From positions 186,001-250,000 of the forward strand of contig OZ251537.1 in NCBI GenBank assembly GCA_965243285.1: 64,000 nt of DNA, written 5' to 3'. Source of the stretch: JAHRAW01 sp965243285. GTDB lineage: Bacteria; Pseudomonadota; Gammaproteobacteria; Arenicellales; Poriferihabitantaceae. Of this stretch, positions 1-8,271 are shown piece after piece. The notes under the pieces were generated by a model that saw only the letters and a program-made list of their open reading frames with translations, was not told the origin of the DNA and made no database searches. How positions within the stretch are numbered: position 1 is the stretch's first letter; the number at the start of each line of letters is the position of its first letter. The translations under genes were made by a program, and so were the position numbers.

Positions 1-2
1 GC

Positions 3-311
3 TGGCGGCAACCCTCTCAGCCGTACCCGGCGGCCCCCATCATCGCGCTGCCGCCGGCCGCCGCCGATGACGCTTTCGCCGCTGGTTTTGCGCGCGTATA
101 CGCCACTTCCCTCATCCATGTCGACCTCAACTTGCAGTTTTCCCCGCCCCGCCTGAGGCCCTCATCGGCCCCGCCCCACGCCGCCGCCAGCGCCGCCGAG
201 GCCGAACAAGCGCACTATTTCATCAGCGAAAAACGCCGCCTGAAATTCAACCAAATCCACTACTTCGACCACCCCCTATACGGCGCCATCCTCGGCCTCT
301 GGCCGCTATAA
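3..311 (+). CDS. CsiV-like protein, C-terminal part (5' end outside window)
   Basis: An open frame runs from the window edge to a TAA at 309-311 and encodes about 102 residues. The C-terminal pattern 'HYFISEKRRLKFNQIHYFDH' followed by PLYGAILGLWPL is the typical end of the gammaproteobacterial CsiV family, envelope proteins implicated in peptidoglycan binding and cell-size control. Upstream, 'YATSLIHVDLNLQF' fits the repeating beta-strand pattern of that family, and an Ala/Pro-rich linker separates the two. The N-terminus, including any signal peptide, lies outside the window. The family call rests on recalled motif resemblance only. Confidence 0.6.
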   Translation, partial: WRQPSQPYPAAPIIALPPAAADDAFAAGFARVYATSLIHVDLNLQFSPPRLRPSSAPPHAAASAAEAEQAHYFISEKRRLKFNQIHYFDHPLYGAILGLWPL

Positions 312-440
312 AACCTCGGCCGGCGCATCCACTGCCGTGCTAAAAAATTCAGCGAGCACTAGTTCCACGATATTTTAATTGCAGCGGATTTAACGCCGCC
401 GCCGATTTTAATTGCAGGCGGCTTCGAAGCCGGCCATCCA

Positions 441-1268
441 TCATAGGTTTTCGATGATGGCCATGTTTTTTCGGGCGCCGGCGACTAAGTGTTGTTCGAT
501 CATGGCCATGCTGATTTCTTGAGCGCTCCGACCGGCGGCGGGGTTTACCACCAAGGCGAGGGTGGCGTATTCGAGGTTGAGTTCTTTGGCCAGCGCCGCC
601 TCGGGCATGCCGGTCATGCCGACTATGCTGGCGCCGTCGCGTTGCAATCGATCTATTTCCGCGGCGCTTTCCAAGCGCGGACCTTGGGTGGCGGCATACA
701 CCCCGGCGGCGCTTAAGGCGAGGCCGCTTTTTTGCCCGGCGGCGATGATTTGTTGGCGCGCCGCCTCGCTATAGGGCTGGGAAAAATCGATGTGGCGCAC
801 CCCAGACAGCGCTTCGATGGCGCCATGGATTTCGCCATCGATGGCGTCATCACCCTCGACCAGGCGCGCCGCAGCGCCGTCATAAAAAGTGTGATCCCGC
901 CCCCAGGTGTAATCGATGAGTTGATGCGGCAGCACTAAGTCGCCCGGAGCGAGGCGCGCATCAATGGCGCCGACCGCCGCCAACGCGATGATGCGGCGGA
1001 TGCCGATTTTTTTCAGCGCCCAAAGATTGGCGCGATAATTTATGCGATGCGGGGCGATGGCGCCGCCGGCGCCGTGGCGCGGCAAAAACACCACCTCGCG
1101 CTCGCCGACGCGGGCGAATAACAAAGCATCGGACGGCTCGCCATAGGGCGTGCGGACGATTTCGCGGCGCCGCGCATCGACCCCGGGCAGCTGCGAAAAG
1201 CCGGTGCCGGCGATGATGGCGATGCCCTCATGCCGGCTAACGCCAGCGGCGATGCGGTCATTACTCAT
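441..1268 (-). CDS. S-methyl-5'-thioinosine / methylthioadenosine phosphorylase (PNP/MTAP family)
   Basis: 275 residues, the usual length for the trimeric purine nucleoside phosphorylase family. Visible motifs are GTGF (21-24), RHGAGGAIAPHRINYRAN (64-81), which carries the phosphate-binding Arg-His, ATQGPRLESAAEI (193-205) and GMTGMPEAALAKEL (217-230) in the nucleoside pocket. HIDFSQPY (159-166) resembles the Pseudomonas methylthioinosine phosphorylase (MTIP) branch rather than eukaryotic MTAP. The reaction would be phosphorolysis of methylthio-purine nucleosides in polyamine and methionine salvage, in the cytosol. Distinguishing MTIP from MTAP needs a tree. The ATG at 1266-1268 gives the family-typical N-terminus. 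The downstream gene CsiV converges on it. Confidence 0.88.
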   Translation of the reverse strand: MSNDRIAAGVSRHEGIAIIAGTGFSQLPGVDARRREIVRTPYGEPSDALLFARVGEREVVFLPRHGAGGAIAPHRINYRANLWALKKIGIRRIIALAAVGAIDARLAPGDLVLPHQLIDYTWGRDHTFYDGAAARLVEGDDAIDGEIHGAIEALSGVRHIDFSQPYSEAARQQIIAAGQKSGLALSAAGVYAATQGPRLESAAEIDRLQRDGASIVGMTGMPEAALAKELNLEYATLALVVNPAAGRSAQEISMAMIEQHLVAGARKNMAIIENL

Positions 1269-1359
1269 AATTGCGCGAGAATCCTAATTGCCCCAAGCAG
1301 CGCCGCCGATAAAAATCACCCGGCGTTATATACATGAATCCACCCTCATAGTTTGGTTT

Positions 1360-1775
1360 GGAATTTATATATCTAAATCTGCACGGTGGATTTGATTTTG
1401 GTTTTGATTTTGATTTTGATTTTTCGCTTTGGCTTTTAGCTTTGGCTGTTACGCTTTACTCCCCCCGCTTCACCATGAGGGGGAGTCAAAACTGGCGGTT
1501 TCATCGCCAGTTTTGGTGGGGATATCTTTACTGTTAGGTTTGACTCGACTTTTGACTTTAACTTTGATTGTGGCTGTTGATTTTGATGTTGCTTTTCACT
1601 TCTTTTTCTAACTGATGGATTGGAAATTTAAAGACAAAGCGAAAAGCAAAAGCGAAAAGCAAAAGCAAAAATCAAACGCGAAAATCAAACGCGAAAAGCA
1701 AAAGCAACCTCCCTAAATCAGCCGATGACCTCAAGAAAACGCCAATCAAACTGCAGCTTTAGGTATATAAATCCC
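1360..1775. mobile_element. MITE-like palindromic element, copy 1, with 8-bp target duplication
   Basis: The left end GGAATTTATATATCTAAATC and the inverted right end GGGATTTATATACCTAAAGC match at most positions. The element is flanked directly by TTTGGTTT at 1352-1359 and 1776-1783. Inside, a left arm of TTTTGGT/TTTTGAT-type repeats leads to a double hairpin (1458-1521), and a right arm of GCGAAAAGCAAA-type repeats leads to the right end, so the whole element is an imperfect palindrome. It encodes no plausible protein. It fills the gap between the phosphorylase and the RmlA-like gene. Confidence 0.75.
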
Positions 1776-1894
1776 TTTGGTTTATTTACCTCGCCCTCGC
1801 CGCCGTGATAGGAGACATAAAAATTCGAATGGGCGACAAAGCGCCTTGGGCGCGATGGGTTTGGTTGCGGTCAGTGATTTTGATGGCGGTGCAA

Positions 1895-2578
1895 TCATCG
1901 CATCGGCGGGGCGATGAAACCGGCGCGTGTCGCCGCCGCCAGCGGCTCGAGCAGCGGGCAGCGGTGGCGTTTTTCCAACGCCTGAAAACATCGCGCCGCT
2001 TCCGCTGGCGTGGTTTCGGCGCTGATTTTTAGGGACGATAGCGCATCACCGACCACTTCCGCCGTGAAGCCGCCTTGCTGGCGATAGGTTTGGTTGAGGT
2101 CGGCGATGCCAGCGGCGCTGGCTGGCTGGCCACGGGCGAGGCCGGCGTGGCTTAACTGCAAGGCGCGATTTAGCGCGGTGTGGTCGTAGAAATATAGCCC
2201 AGCGGCGAAGGCGCGGGCGCCTTTTTTCAGCGTGGCGGCTTGGCGCAGGCGCATCTCCAACCCCTCGCCGTGCAAAATATGCTCGGCGCGCGCCACCGCC
2301 AGGCACTGGCCGCCGATGAATTCGGCACCGGCCAGCACCGCGCCGAGCATGCCGCGATTTTTGGCTAAGGCGTACGACAAACTGACGCCCCACTGCCCGC
2401 CATCGCCGAGCAAGCGCTGCAAATTCGGCGCTTGTTCGGGCGCGGCGACCACCAAAATGCGGCGAATGCGCGCCAGCAGCAAGTTTGCCAGCGCGTAATG
2501 CAGCAGCGACTTGCCGACGCCGCCGACACCGTCGCCCGCATAGCCCTCGCCCTCGGCGACCAGAATCACCCCGCGCAT
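1895..2578 (-). pseudogene. Degenerate glucose-1-phosphate thymidylyltransferase (RmlA-like)
   Basis: 227 residues against about 290 for RmlA. Recognisable blocks occur in the right order: RLLGDGGQWGVSLSYA (55-70), AEFIGGQCLAV (85-95), GLYFYDHTALNRAL (127-140), IADLNQTYRQQGG (158-170) and a C-terminal FQALEKRH. The N-terminal nucleotide-binding signature GGxGTRLxPLT is replaced by 'AEGEGYAGDGVGGVGKSLLH'. The segment holding the EKP catalytic lysine region is also deleted. A functional nucleotidyltransferase is therefore unlikely. The frame is still open from ATG to stop, so a non-catalytic protein cannot be excluded. It lies just downstream of hldD on the same strand, in an LPS-sugar context. 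Confidence 0.6.
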
Positions 2579-2708
2579 GTTAGGCGGCGGGGGTTATGGG
2601 CCTGGGGTAGTCGCCCGGATGCCGCCATCGACCTCGCCCGCCCGCGCCGGAGTCGATTAAAACCATCCGCGCAAATTGCCGGCGCCGCTCGGGGCGCGCC
2701 CAATCGCG

Positions 2709-3731
2709 TCAGGCGCCGGTTGCGCTTGATAATTCCGCCACATAGCGCTCCACGCCCGGCTCCACATCGAGGAATGTGCCGTGGTGACCGCCGGCGGCGA
2801 GGGTGGCGCGCAGGTTTTTCAGGTCGGCTTGGGTATAACTTTGGTATTTGCCGCGCAGCGCCGGCGGCATGGGGATGTAGGTGATTTCGCCGCTGGCGAC
2901 GGCTTGCGCCAGGGTGGTGGGCGCCTCGCCATCGCGGCGCCGGCAGGCGTTGATGACGGCCACGGCGACCTCGTTGAAACTGCGGCTGCGGCCGGTGCCG
3001 GCGTTATAGATGCCGCTCAATGCCGGGTGGTCGAGAAAAAATAAATTGAGGGCGGCGATGTCCTCTACGCAGATGAAATCCCGCCGCTGTTCGCCGTCGG
3101 CGTAGCCGTCGCCGCCGGCGAATAATCGCACTTGGCGTTGCCCCCGATACTGGTTGAAAAAATGCCGCGCCACCGACGCCATGTTGCCCTTATGCGCCTC
3201 GCCGCGGCCGTATACATTGAAATAGCGCAAGCCGACGCACTGAAAATCCGCGGCCGCGGGCGATTGGCGGCGCTGGCGGCGGACATATTGGTCGAATAAT
3301 AATTTTGACCAGGCGTATACATTCAACGCCGCCTCATAGCGCGGCTGTTCGATAAAAGTCACGCCATCGCCGTATACCGAGGCCGACGAGGCATACACAT
3401 ATTGCGCGCCGCGCTGCGCGCACCAGTGGTACAGCGCTTTGGAATAGGTGAAATTATTCGCCAACATATATTGACCATCGGCCGCCATGGTATCGGCGCA
3501 CGCGCCTTGGTGCAGCAGCGCGCAAATCCGCTCGGGCAATTGGTCGCGGCGCGCTTGGCGTAAAAATTCATCCTTATCCATGTAATCGGCGATGGCGAGC
3601 CCGGCCAGGTTGCGAAATTTATCGCCCTGGCGCAGGTCGTCCACCGCCAAAATGTCGTCCATGCCGCGCTGGTTCAGCGCCCGCACCACATTGGCGCCGA
3701 TGAATCCGGCCGCGCCGGTGACCACGATCAT
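2709..3731 (-). CDS. hldD: ADP-L-glycero-D-manno-heptose 6-epimerase
   Basis: Short-chain dehydrogenase of about 340 residues starting MIVVTGAAGFIGANVV, the Rossmann NADP-binding signature of HldD. DILAVDDLRQGDKFRNL is family-specific, and YVYASSASVYGDG, LNVYAWSKLLFD (Tyr-x3-Lys) and LRYFNVYGRGEAHKGNMASV supply the active site and substrate contacts. It epimerises ADP-heptose for the LPS inner core. The chosen ATG (3729-3731) overlaps the stop of the upstream kinase gene as ATGA, which supports translational coupling. The frame extends further upstream but adds only residues read out of frame from the kinase gene. Confidence 0.95.
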   Translation of the reverse strand: MIVVTGAAGFIGANVVRALNQRGMDDILAVDDLRQGDKFRNLAGLAIADYMDKDEFLRQARRDQLPERICALLHQGACADTMAADGQYMLANNFTYSKALYHWCAQRGAQYVYASSASVYGDGVTFIEQPRYEAALNVYAWSKLLFDQYVRRQRRQSPAAADFQCVGLRYFNVYGRGEAHKGNMASVARHFFNQYRGQRQVRLFAGGDGYADGEQRRDFICVEDIAALNLFFLDHPALSGIYNAGTGRSRSFNEVAVAVINACRRRDGEAPTTLAQAVASGEITYIPMPPALRGKYQSYTQADLKNLRATLAAGGHHGTFLDVEPGVERYVAELSSATGA

Positions 3732-4735
3732 GGCTTGCCACCCTGGCGGCACGGCTTGGCGGCGCGCTGGTACGGGGCATCGCGCGCCAGGGCGGCGGCC
3801 AATTCCGCGCCGCTGGCGGTGGCGGCGCCTAATTTGGACACCACCACGCTGGCGGCGCCGTTGGCTAAGGCCAGCGCGGTTGCGTCATCCAGCCCGGCCG
3901 CCATGGCCATGGCCATCACCGCTATCACCGAATCGCCGGCGCCGCTGACATCGTACACTTGCCGCGCCCGGGCGGCGCGCCGCCATACTTCGCCGCTACT
4001 GGAAAACAACGCCATGCCGCGCTCGCTTAAAGTCACCAGCAATTTATCGATGTGGTGCGCCGCCATTAAATTGCGCGCCTTGATCCGCATGTCTTCGTCA
4101 TCGCGCACCGCCCCAACCACGCCCTCGAATTCTTGCAGATTCGGCGTAACCAAGGCGGCGCCGCGATAACGAGAAAAATCATCACCTTTGGGGTCGATAA
4201 GCGTAGGCACCTGCCGCCGCGCCGCCAGGGCGATGAATTCGGCGCAGGAATCGAGGCCGCCCTTGCCGTAATCCGACAACACCACCACGCCATGGCCGGG
4301 CAGTAAATCGGAGAAGCGCGCCACGACGCCGGCGCGCGCCGCGACGCTGGGCGGCGCTTCAAAATCGGCGCGCAGCAATTGCTGATGGCGCGAAATGACG
4401 CGCAGTTTCAGCGTGGTTTGCCCGCCGCGGTCGGTCACCCACTGGCTCTCGATGCCGGCGGCGGCGGCGATTTCATCGACTTTGCGCCCGGCTTCGTCAT
4501 CGCCTATCACCGACAACAACGCGCACCGCCCGCCGAGGGCGACGATATTGCAAGCCACATTGCCGGCCCCGCCGAGGCGCTCATCGACCGCATCCACCGC
4601 CACCACCGGCACCGGCGCCTCCGGCGAAATGCGCTCGACTTGGCCGAACCAGTAGCGGTCTAACATCACATCCCCAGCCACCAACACCGCGCTCGATGCC
4701 AACTGCGCGACGATATCTTGATGCTCGACGCCCAT
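3728..4735 (-). CDS. hldA: D-glycero-beta-D-manno-heptose-7-phosphate kinase (HldE kinase domain only)
   Basis: About 335 residues of the PfkB/ribokinase fold, with GDVMLDRYWFGQVERISPEAPVP typical of the HldE N-terminal domain, GGAGNVACNI for sugar binding, and the nucleotide/catalytic DVSGAGDSV near the C-terminus. The adenylyltransferase half found in bifunctional HldE (about 475 residues) is absent, so the protein ends with the kinase domain. It phosphorylates heptose-7-phosphate for LPS core synthesis. The ATG at 4733-4735 lies two bases downstream of the first base of the ugd stop, and its own TGA overlaps the hldD start. The adenylyltransferase (HldC-type) must be encoded elsewhere or supplied otherwise. 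Confidence 0.9.
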   Translation of the reverse strand: MGVEHQDIVAQLASSAVLVAGDVMLDRYWFGQVERISPEAPVPVVAVDAVDERLGGAGNVACNIVALGGRCALLSVIGDDEAGRKVDEIAAAAGIESQWVTDRGGQTTLKLRVISRHQQLLRADFEAPPSVAARAGVVARFSDLLPGHGVVVLSDYGKGGLDSCAEFIALAARRQVPTLIDPKGDDFSRYRGAALVTPNLQEFEGVVGAVRDDEDMRIKARNLMAAHHIDKLLVTLSERGMALFSSSGEVWRRAARARQVYDVSGAGDSVIAVMAMAMAAGLDDATALALANGAASVVVSKLGAATASGAELAAALARDAPYQRAAKPCRQGGKP

Positions 4736-4736
4736 A

Positions 4737-6125
4737 TCAGCGCCGGCCGACGCCGTAATACACCAAACCGGCGGCGCGGATGGCCGCCGGGTGGTACAAA
4801 TTGCGCCCGTCGATGAGCACCTCGCCGCGCATCGCCGCCTTGATGCGGGCTGGGTCGGCGGCGCGCAATTCCCGCCATTCGGTGACCACGATGAGGGCGT
4901 CGGCCTCGGCCAGCGCCGCATACGGGTCATCGGCGTACAGGGTCAACTCGCGGCTGCGGCAGCGCTGGCCGTAATGGCGGCGCGCTTGGCCGGTGGCGGC
5001 CGGGTCGAAGGCGTGGATGACGGCGCCGCGCGCCCACAGCGCTTCCATCACCACGCGGCTCGGGGCTTCGCGCATATCGTCGGTGTCCGGCTTGAAGGCC
5101 AGCCCCCAGAGGGCGAAACTTTTGCCCGATAAGTCAGCGCCGAAGTGGCGGATGACTTGTTCCGCCGGGTGGCGTTTTTGCGCCGCATTGACCGCCTCGA
5201 CCGCACTGAGAATGCTGGCTTCGTAGCCGGCGTCTTGGGCCGTGCGGCGCAACGCCCGTACATCCTTGGGGAAACAAGAACCGCCGTAGCCGCAGCCAGG
5301 ATAGATGAAGGCGTAGCCGATGCGCGGGTCGGCGCCGAGGCCTAAGCGCACCGCCTCGATGTCGGCGCCTAAGCGCGCCGCGAGGTTGGCCATCTCATTC
5401 ATAAACGAAATTTTGGTCGCCAGCATGGCGTTGGCGGCGTATTTGGTGAGTTCGGCCGAGGCGATATCCATGTCGATGACGCGCTCGTGATTGCGATTGA
5501 ACGGGGCATACAATTTACGCATGGTGGCTTGAGCGCGCGCGTCCTCGGCGCCGATGATGATGCGGTCCGGCTTCATAAAATCATCCACCGCCGCGCCCTG
5601 CTTGAGGAATTCGGGGTTGGAGACGACGCAAAACGGCGCCGCCACGCCGCGCTTTCTTAAGGTTTTTTCGATGACGGCGCGCACTTTTTCGGTGGTGCCC
5701 ACCGGCACCGTGGATTTGGTGGCGATGATGCGCAGTGCCGGGGCGGTGGCGGTGTGAGCGCTGGCGGCGACGGCCTGGCTGGCATCGCCTGGCGGCAAAT
5801 GTTCGCCGATGGCTTCCGCCACGGTGAGCACATGTTGTAAATCCGCCGCCCCATCGGCGCCGGACGGCGTGCCCACGGCGATGAACAAGACTTCGCCGTG
5901 GGCGATGCCGGCGGCGATGTCGAGGCTGAATTTCAAGCGCCCGACGGCGGCGTTGTCGTGCACCAACTGCTCGAGACCGGGCTCGTAAATCGGCATGCGC
6001 CCGGCTTGCAAGCCAGCCACCTTGGCCGGGGCGTTATCGACGCACAGCACGCTATTGCCCATCTCCGCCAGGCAGGCGGCCGAGACCAGCCCGACATATC
6101 CGGCGCCGATGAGGGTGACATTCAT
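4737..6125 (-). CDS. ugd: UDP-glucose 6-dehydrogenase
   Basis: 462 residues starting MNVTLIGAGYVGLVSAACLA, the NAD-binding Rossmann motif of the UDP-glucose/GDP-mannose dehydrogenase family. The catalytic cysteine lies in GCGYGGSCFPKDV at about residues 275-287, and FALWGLAFKPDTDDMREAPS marks the C-terminal UDP-binding domain. It oxidises UDP-glucose to UDP-glucuronate for surface polysaccharides or lipid A/core modification. The ATG (6123-6125) is followed closely by hldA and hldD in a compact minus-strand operon. A short Ala-rich stretch after residue 100 (GDASQAVAASAHTATAPA) looks longer than in typical members. Confidence 0.95.
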   Translation of the reverse strand: MNVTLIGAGYVGLVSAACLAEMGNSVLCVDNAPAKVAGLQAGRMPIYEPGLEQLVHDNAAVGRLKFSLDIAAGIAHGEVLFIAVGTPSGADGAADLQHVLTVAEAIGEHLPPGDASQAVAASAHTATAPALRIIATKSTVPVGTTEKVRAVIEKTLRKRGVAAPFCVVSNPEFLKQGAAVDDFMKPDRIIIGAEDARAQATMRKLYAPFNRNHERVIDMDIASAELTKYAANAMLATKISFMNEMANLAARLGADIEAVRLGLGADPRIGYAFIYPGCGYGGSCFPKDVRALRRTAQDAGYEASILSAVEAVNAAQKRHPAEQVIRHFGADLSGKSFALWGLAFKPDTDDMREAPSRVVMEALWARGAVIHAFDPAATGQARRHYGQRCRSRELTLYADDPYAALAEADALIVVTEWRELRAADPARIKAAMRGEVLIDGRNLYHPAAIRAAGLVYYGVGRR

Positions 6126-6192
6126 GGTATGGGGCGCGTTCGGCCGATGGGATGGGAATGGGGCGCCGGTTCAGGCGGCGAGAGCAGGCGAC

Positions 6193-7389
6193 CTAAACCG
6201 CTTGGGCGGCTTTGCCATGGAACAACGCGAGGCGTTTTTGCACCGTGCCCCAACGCTTGCAGCCCGGGCATTGCCAGTGCAGCGTGTTGCTGTCGAAACC
6301 GCAGGTGTGGCAATAATAGCCGCGCCCTTGGGCCGCGACTTGGGAAAGCAACCCGGCCAACATCGCGAAATCTTGGTTTTCGCGCCGCGGGCGATGGCTG
6401 GAGATGCGGGATTTCAGCAATTCGCACAGCCCCTCCAAACTCGGACGCCGCCGCACCCAGTCGAGCAACAGGGTTTGGCCGGCGCCGTCTTTTTCCAGCT
6501 GGCCGACCACTTCGACCAGCGCCGCGAGAATTCTGGAATCCGCATTGCCCTCGATAGCCGCTTCGAGAAAGCGCCGGTAATTGGCGCGGTCGTCCAAGGC
6601 GGCGTAACTATGGGCGAGGTGGTCTACCACCTCCCCCAACGCTTCCGGCGCCCAATGCTCCAAGCCGCGCCAAATGCCGATGGCGTTGCGGTGAGAGCCG
6701 CGCATGGCGGCCAGGCGGCCGGATTGGATGATGGCGCGAACGCAGTGCGAATCATGCTTAGATGCGGCGCCCAGATGCCCCTCGGCGGCTTCATACTGGC
6801 CTGACGCGATGGCTTTTTCCGCCAACTCGCAACAATATTGCGCCAGCGAGGCCGATAAATCGATGCCGGACGCCCGCGCCAACTCCTCGGCCACCACGAT
6901 GGCGCGGCGCCACTCCTTTTCTTGCTCGTAGATGTGTAGCAAAAAGCGGCTGGCTTGTTCGCGATGCTGCGCTGCCTGCCGCAGCTCCAGAAACAGATTT
7001 TCGGCGCGGTCGAACAAGCCGGCCTTGAAATAATCTTGCGCCAACTCGAACAACGCCAGGGCGCGCAAGCGGTCATCCAAATTCGCGCGCGCCACTAAAT
7101 TTTGATGTATCCGCGTCGCTCTTTCGACCTCGCCGCGACGCCGAAAAAGATTGCCCAAGGCGAGGTGAATCTCCACCGTTTCTTGGTCCATCTCCACCAC
7201 TTCGAGGAACACTTGCAGGGCTTTGTCGGGCTGCTCGTTTAGCAGAAAACTCAAGCCCTCGAAATACGCCTGCGGGAATTTTTTCGCGGCGCGATTGTTT
7301 GCCGCCGCGCCGGGTGGCTCGCGCTTCGCCATCACCCAGCCGCCCATGGCGGCGAGCGGCAACAGCAACAATAGCCAAATTGGATTCAT
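6193..7389 (-). CDS. lapB: Lipopolysaccharide assembly protein B (YciM)
   Basis: 398 residues. An N-terminal membrane anchor (PIWLLLLLPLAAMGGWVM) is followed by a chain of TPR helices (LSFLLNEQPDKALQVFLEVV, LHLALGNLFRRRGEVERAT and others). The protein ends in the rubredoxin-like zinc ribbon CHTCGFDSNTLHWQCPGC with four cysteines. LapB controls LpxC turnover and LPS assembly at the inner membrane. It sits directly after lapA, as in other gammaproteobacteria. The ATG at 7387-7389 gives the family start. Confidence 0.95.
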   Translation of the reverse strand: MNPIWLLLLLPLAAMGGWVMAKREPPGAAANNRAAKKFPQAYFEGLSFLLNEQPDKALQVFLEVVEMDQETVEIHLALGNLFRRRGEVERATRIHQNLVARANLDDRLRALALFELAQDYFKAGLFDRAENLFLELRQAAQHREQASRFLLHIYEQEKEWRRAIVVAEELARASGIDLSASLAQYCCELAEKAIASGQYEAAEGHLGAASKHDSHCVRAIIQSGRLAAMRGSHRNAIGIWRGLEHWAPEALGEVVDHLAHSYAALDDRANYRRFLEAAIEGNADSRILAALVEVVGQLEKDGAGQTLLLDWVRRRPSLEGLCELLKSRISSHRPRRENQDFAMLAGLLSQVAAQGRGYYCHTCGFDSNTLHWQCPGCKRWGTVQKRLALFHGKAAQAV

Positions 7390-7507
7390 AATCTACGCCG
7401 CCAGCGACAAAAGCGAAAATGAGCGAAATTCAACGCGTCGATTCGACTCGCCTGGCGCCGCCATCGGCGCTCATGTCGGCGCTCATGTCGGCGCTTATGG
7501 CCGGCGC

Positions 7508-7780
7508 CTATAGTCGTGCGGATTTTTCCGCCGCTTGGCGTGCCATGGCGCGGTTGGCGCGGCTAAGTTTGCGGCGGATTCGCAGCGCCCACAGCGCCAT
7601 CGCCAAGCAACCGAGGAACAACCCCAGCGCCCATGTCATAAGCAACAACAGCGGCAATGGCAGCTGAAAATCAACCCCGAAATAATAGGCGATGTCGATG
7701 CGCTGCGGGTTCTTGTAACTAAAGGTCAACCCGAACAGCGTCGTGGTCGCGACCAAAACCGCATACCCTAATTTTTTCAT
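7508..7780 (-). CDS. lapA: Lipopolysaccharide assembly protein A domain protein
   Basis: 90 residues, the normal LapA length: MKKLGYAVLVATTTLFGLTF, then a FSYKNPQRIDIAYYFGVDFQ loop, a second membrane helix and the basic tail LRIRRKLSRANRAMARQ. The ATG at 7778-7780 is chosen because the frame further upstream overlaps ihfB and reads as out-of-frame Arg/Ala-rich sequence. LapA is an inner-membrane partner of LapB, and the gene lies between ihfB and lapB, the conserved neighbourhood. Confidence 0.9.
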   Translation of the reverse strand: MKKLGYAVLVATTTLFGLTFSYKNPQRIDIAYYFGVDFQLPLPLLLLMTWALGLFLGCLAMALWALRIRRKLSRANRAMARQAAEKSARL

Positions 7781-7790
7781 GAGCTTTAAT

Positions 7791-8129
7791 CTAGCGGCGC
7801 CGCATCCCGCTGGCCGCGTTGACGCGCTGGCGCAGATTCGCCCCGGGCTTGAAATGCGGCACATATTTTTCCGGCACGGCGATTTTTTCGCCGGTTTTGG
7901 GGTTGCGCCCGGCGCGCGGCGAGCGGTAATGCAAGGACATGCTGCCGAAACCGCGAATCTCGATGCGCTCGCCATTGGCCAGCGCGGCCGCCATGCACTC
8001 GAGAAGGCTGTTGACCGCCAAGGTCACATCCTGATCTGACAACTGCGGCTGCTCTCGGCTGATGCACGCCACCAACGCGGATTTCGTCAGCGCCCGCTGC
8101 TCGGGCGGCTTGCCGTGCTCGGTCACCAT
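7791..8129 (-). CDS. ihfB: Integration host factor beta subunit
   Basis: The DNA-bending HU/IHF fold is clear: ALTKSALVACISREQPQLS, then NGERIEIRGFGSMSLHYRSP, and RNPKTGEKI on the beta-arm with the intercalating proline. It ends YVPHFKPGANLRQRVN. The family normally begins at MTKSxL. Here that position reads LTKSAL inside an open frame, so the true start is uncertain: in-frame ATGs exist at 8129, 8141 and 8171 and a TTG at 8249. None has a clear Shine-Dalgarno sequence, and 8129 is chosen as the closest to the family length. It lies between rpsA and lapA. Confidence 0.88.
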   Translation of the reverse strand: MVTEHGKPPEQRALTKSALVACISREQPQLSDQDVTLAVNSLLECMAAALANGERIEIRGFGSMSLHYRSPRAGRNPKTGEKIAVPEKYVPHFKPGANLRQRVNAASGMRRR

Positions 8130-8271
8130 CGCTGAAACCATCGCCGAGCTGGCGCGCTCATCGACACTCATCAAGCGCGTTAGCGGCACCGAACCTGACG
8201 CTGCCTGGCCCATGCCCCAGCCATCCACATGCCAACCGCGGTATGCCAACAGGCCGATGCGGGCTTGCGCA

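Noticed and set aside
1458..1521. Double hairpins as ordinary rho-independent terminators
   Set aside because: They occur in both orientations, upstream as well as downstream of genes, inside mobile elements, and have no U-run after hairpin 1; termination may be a side effect.
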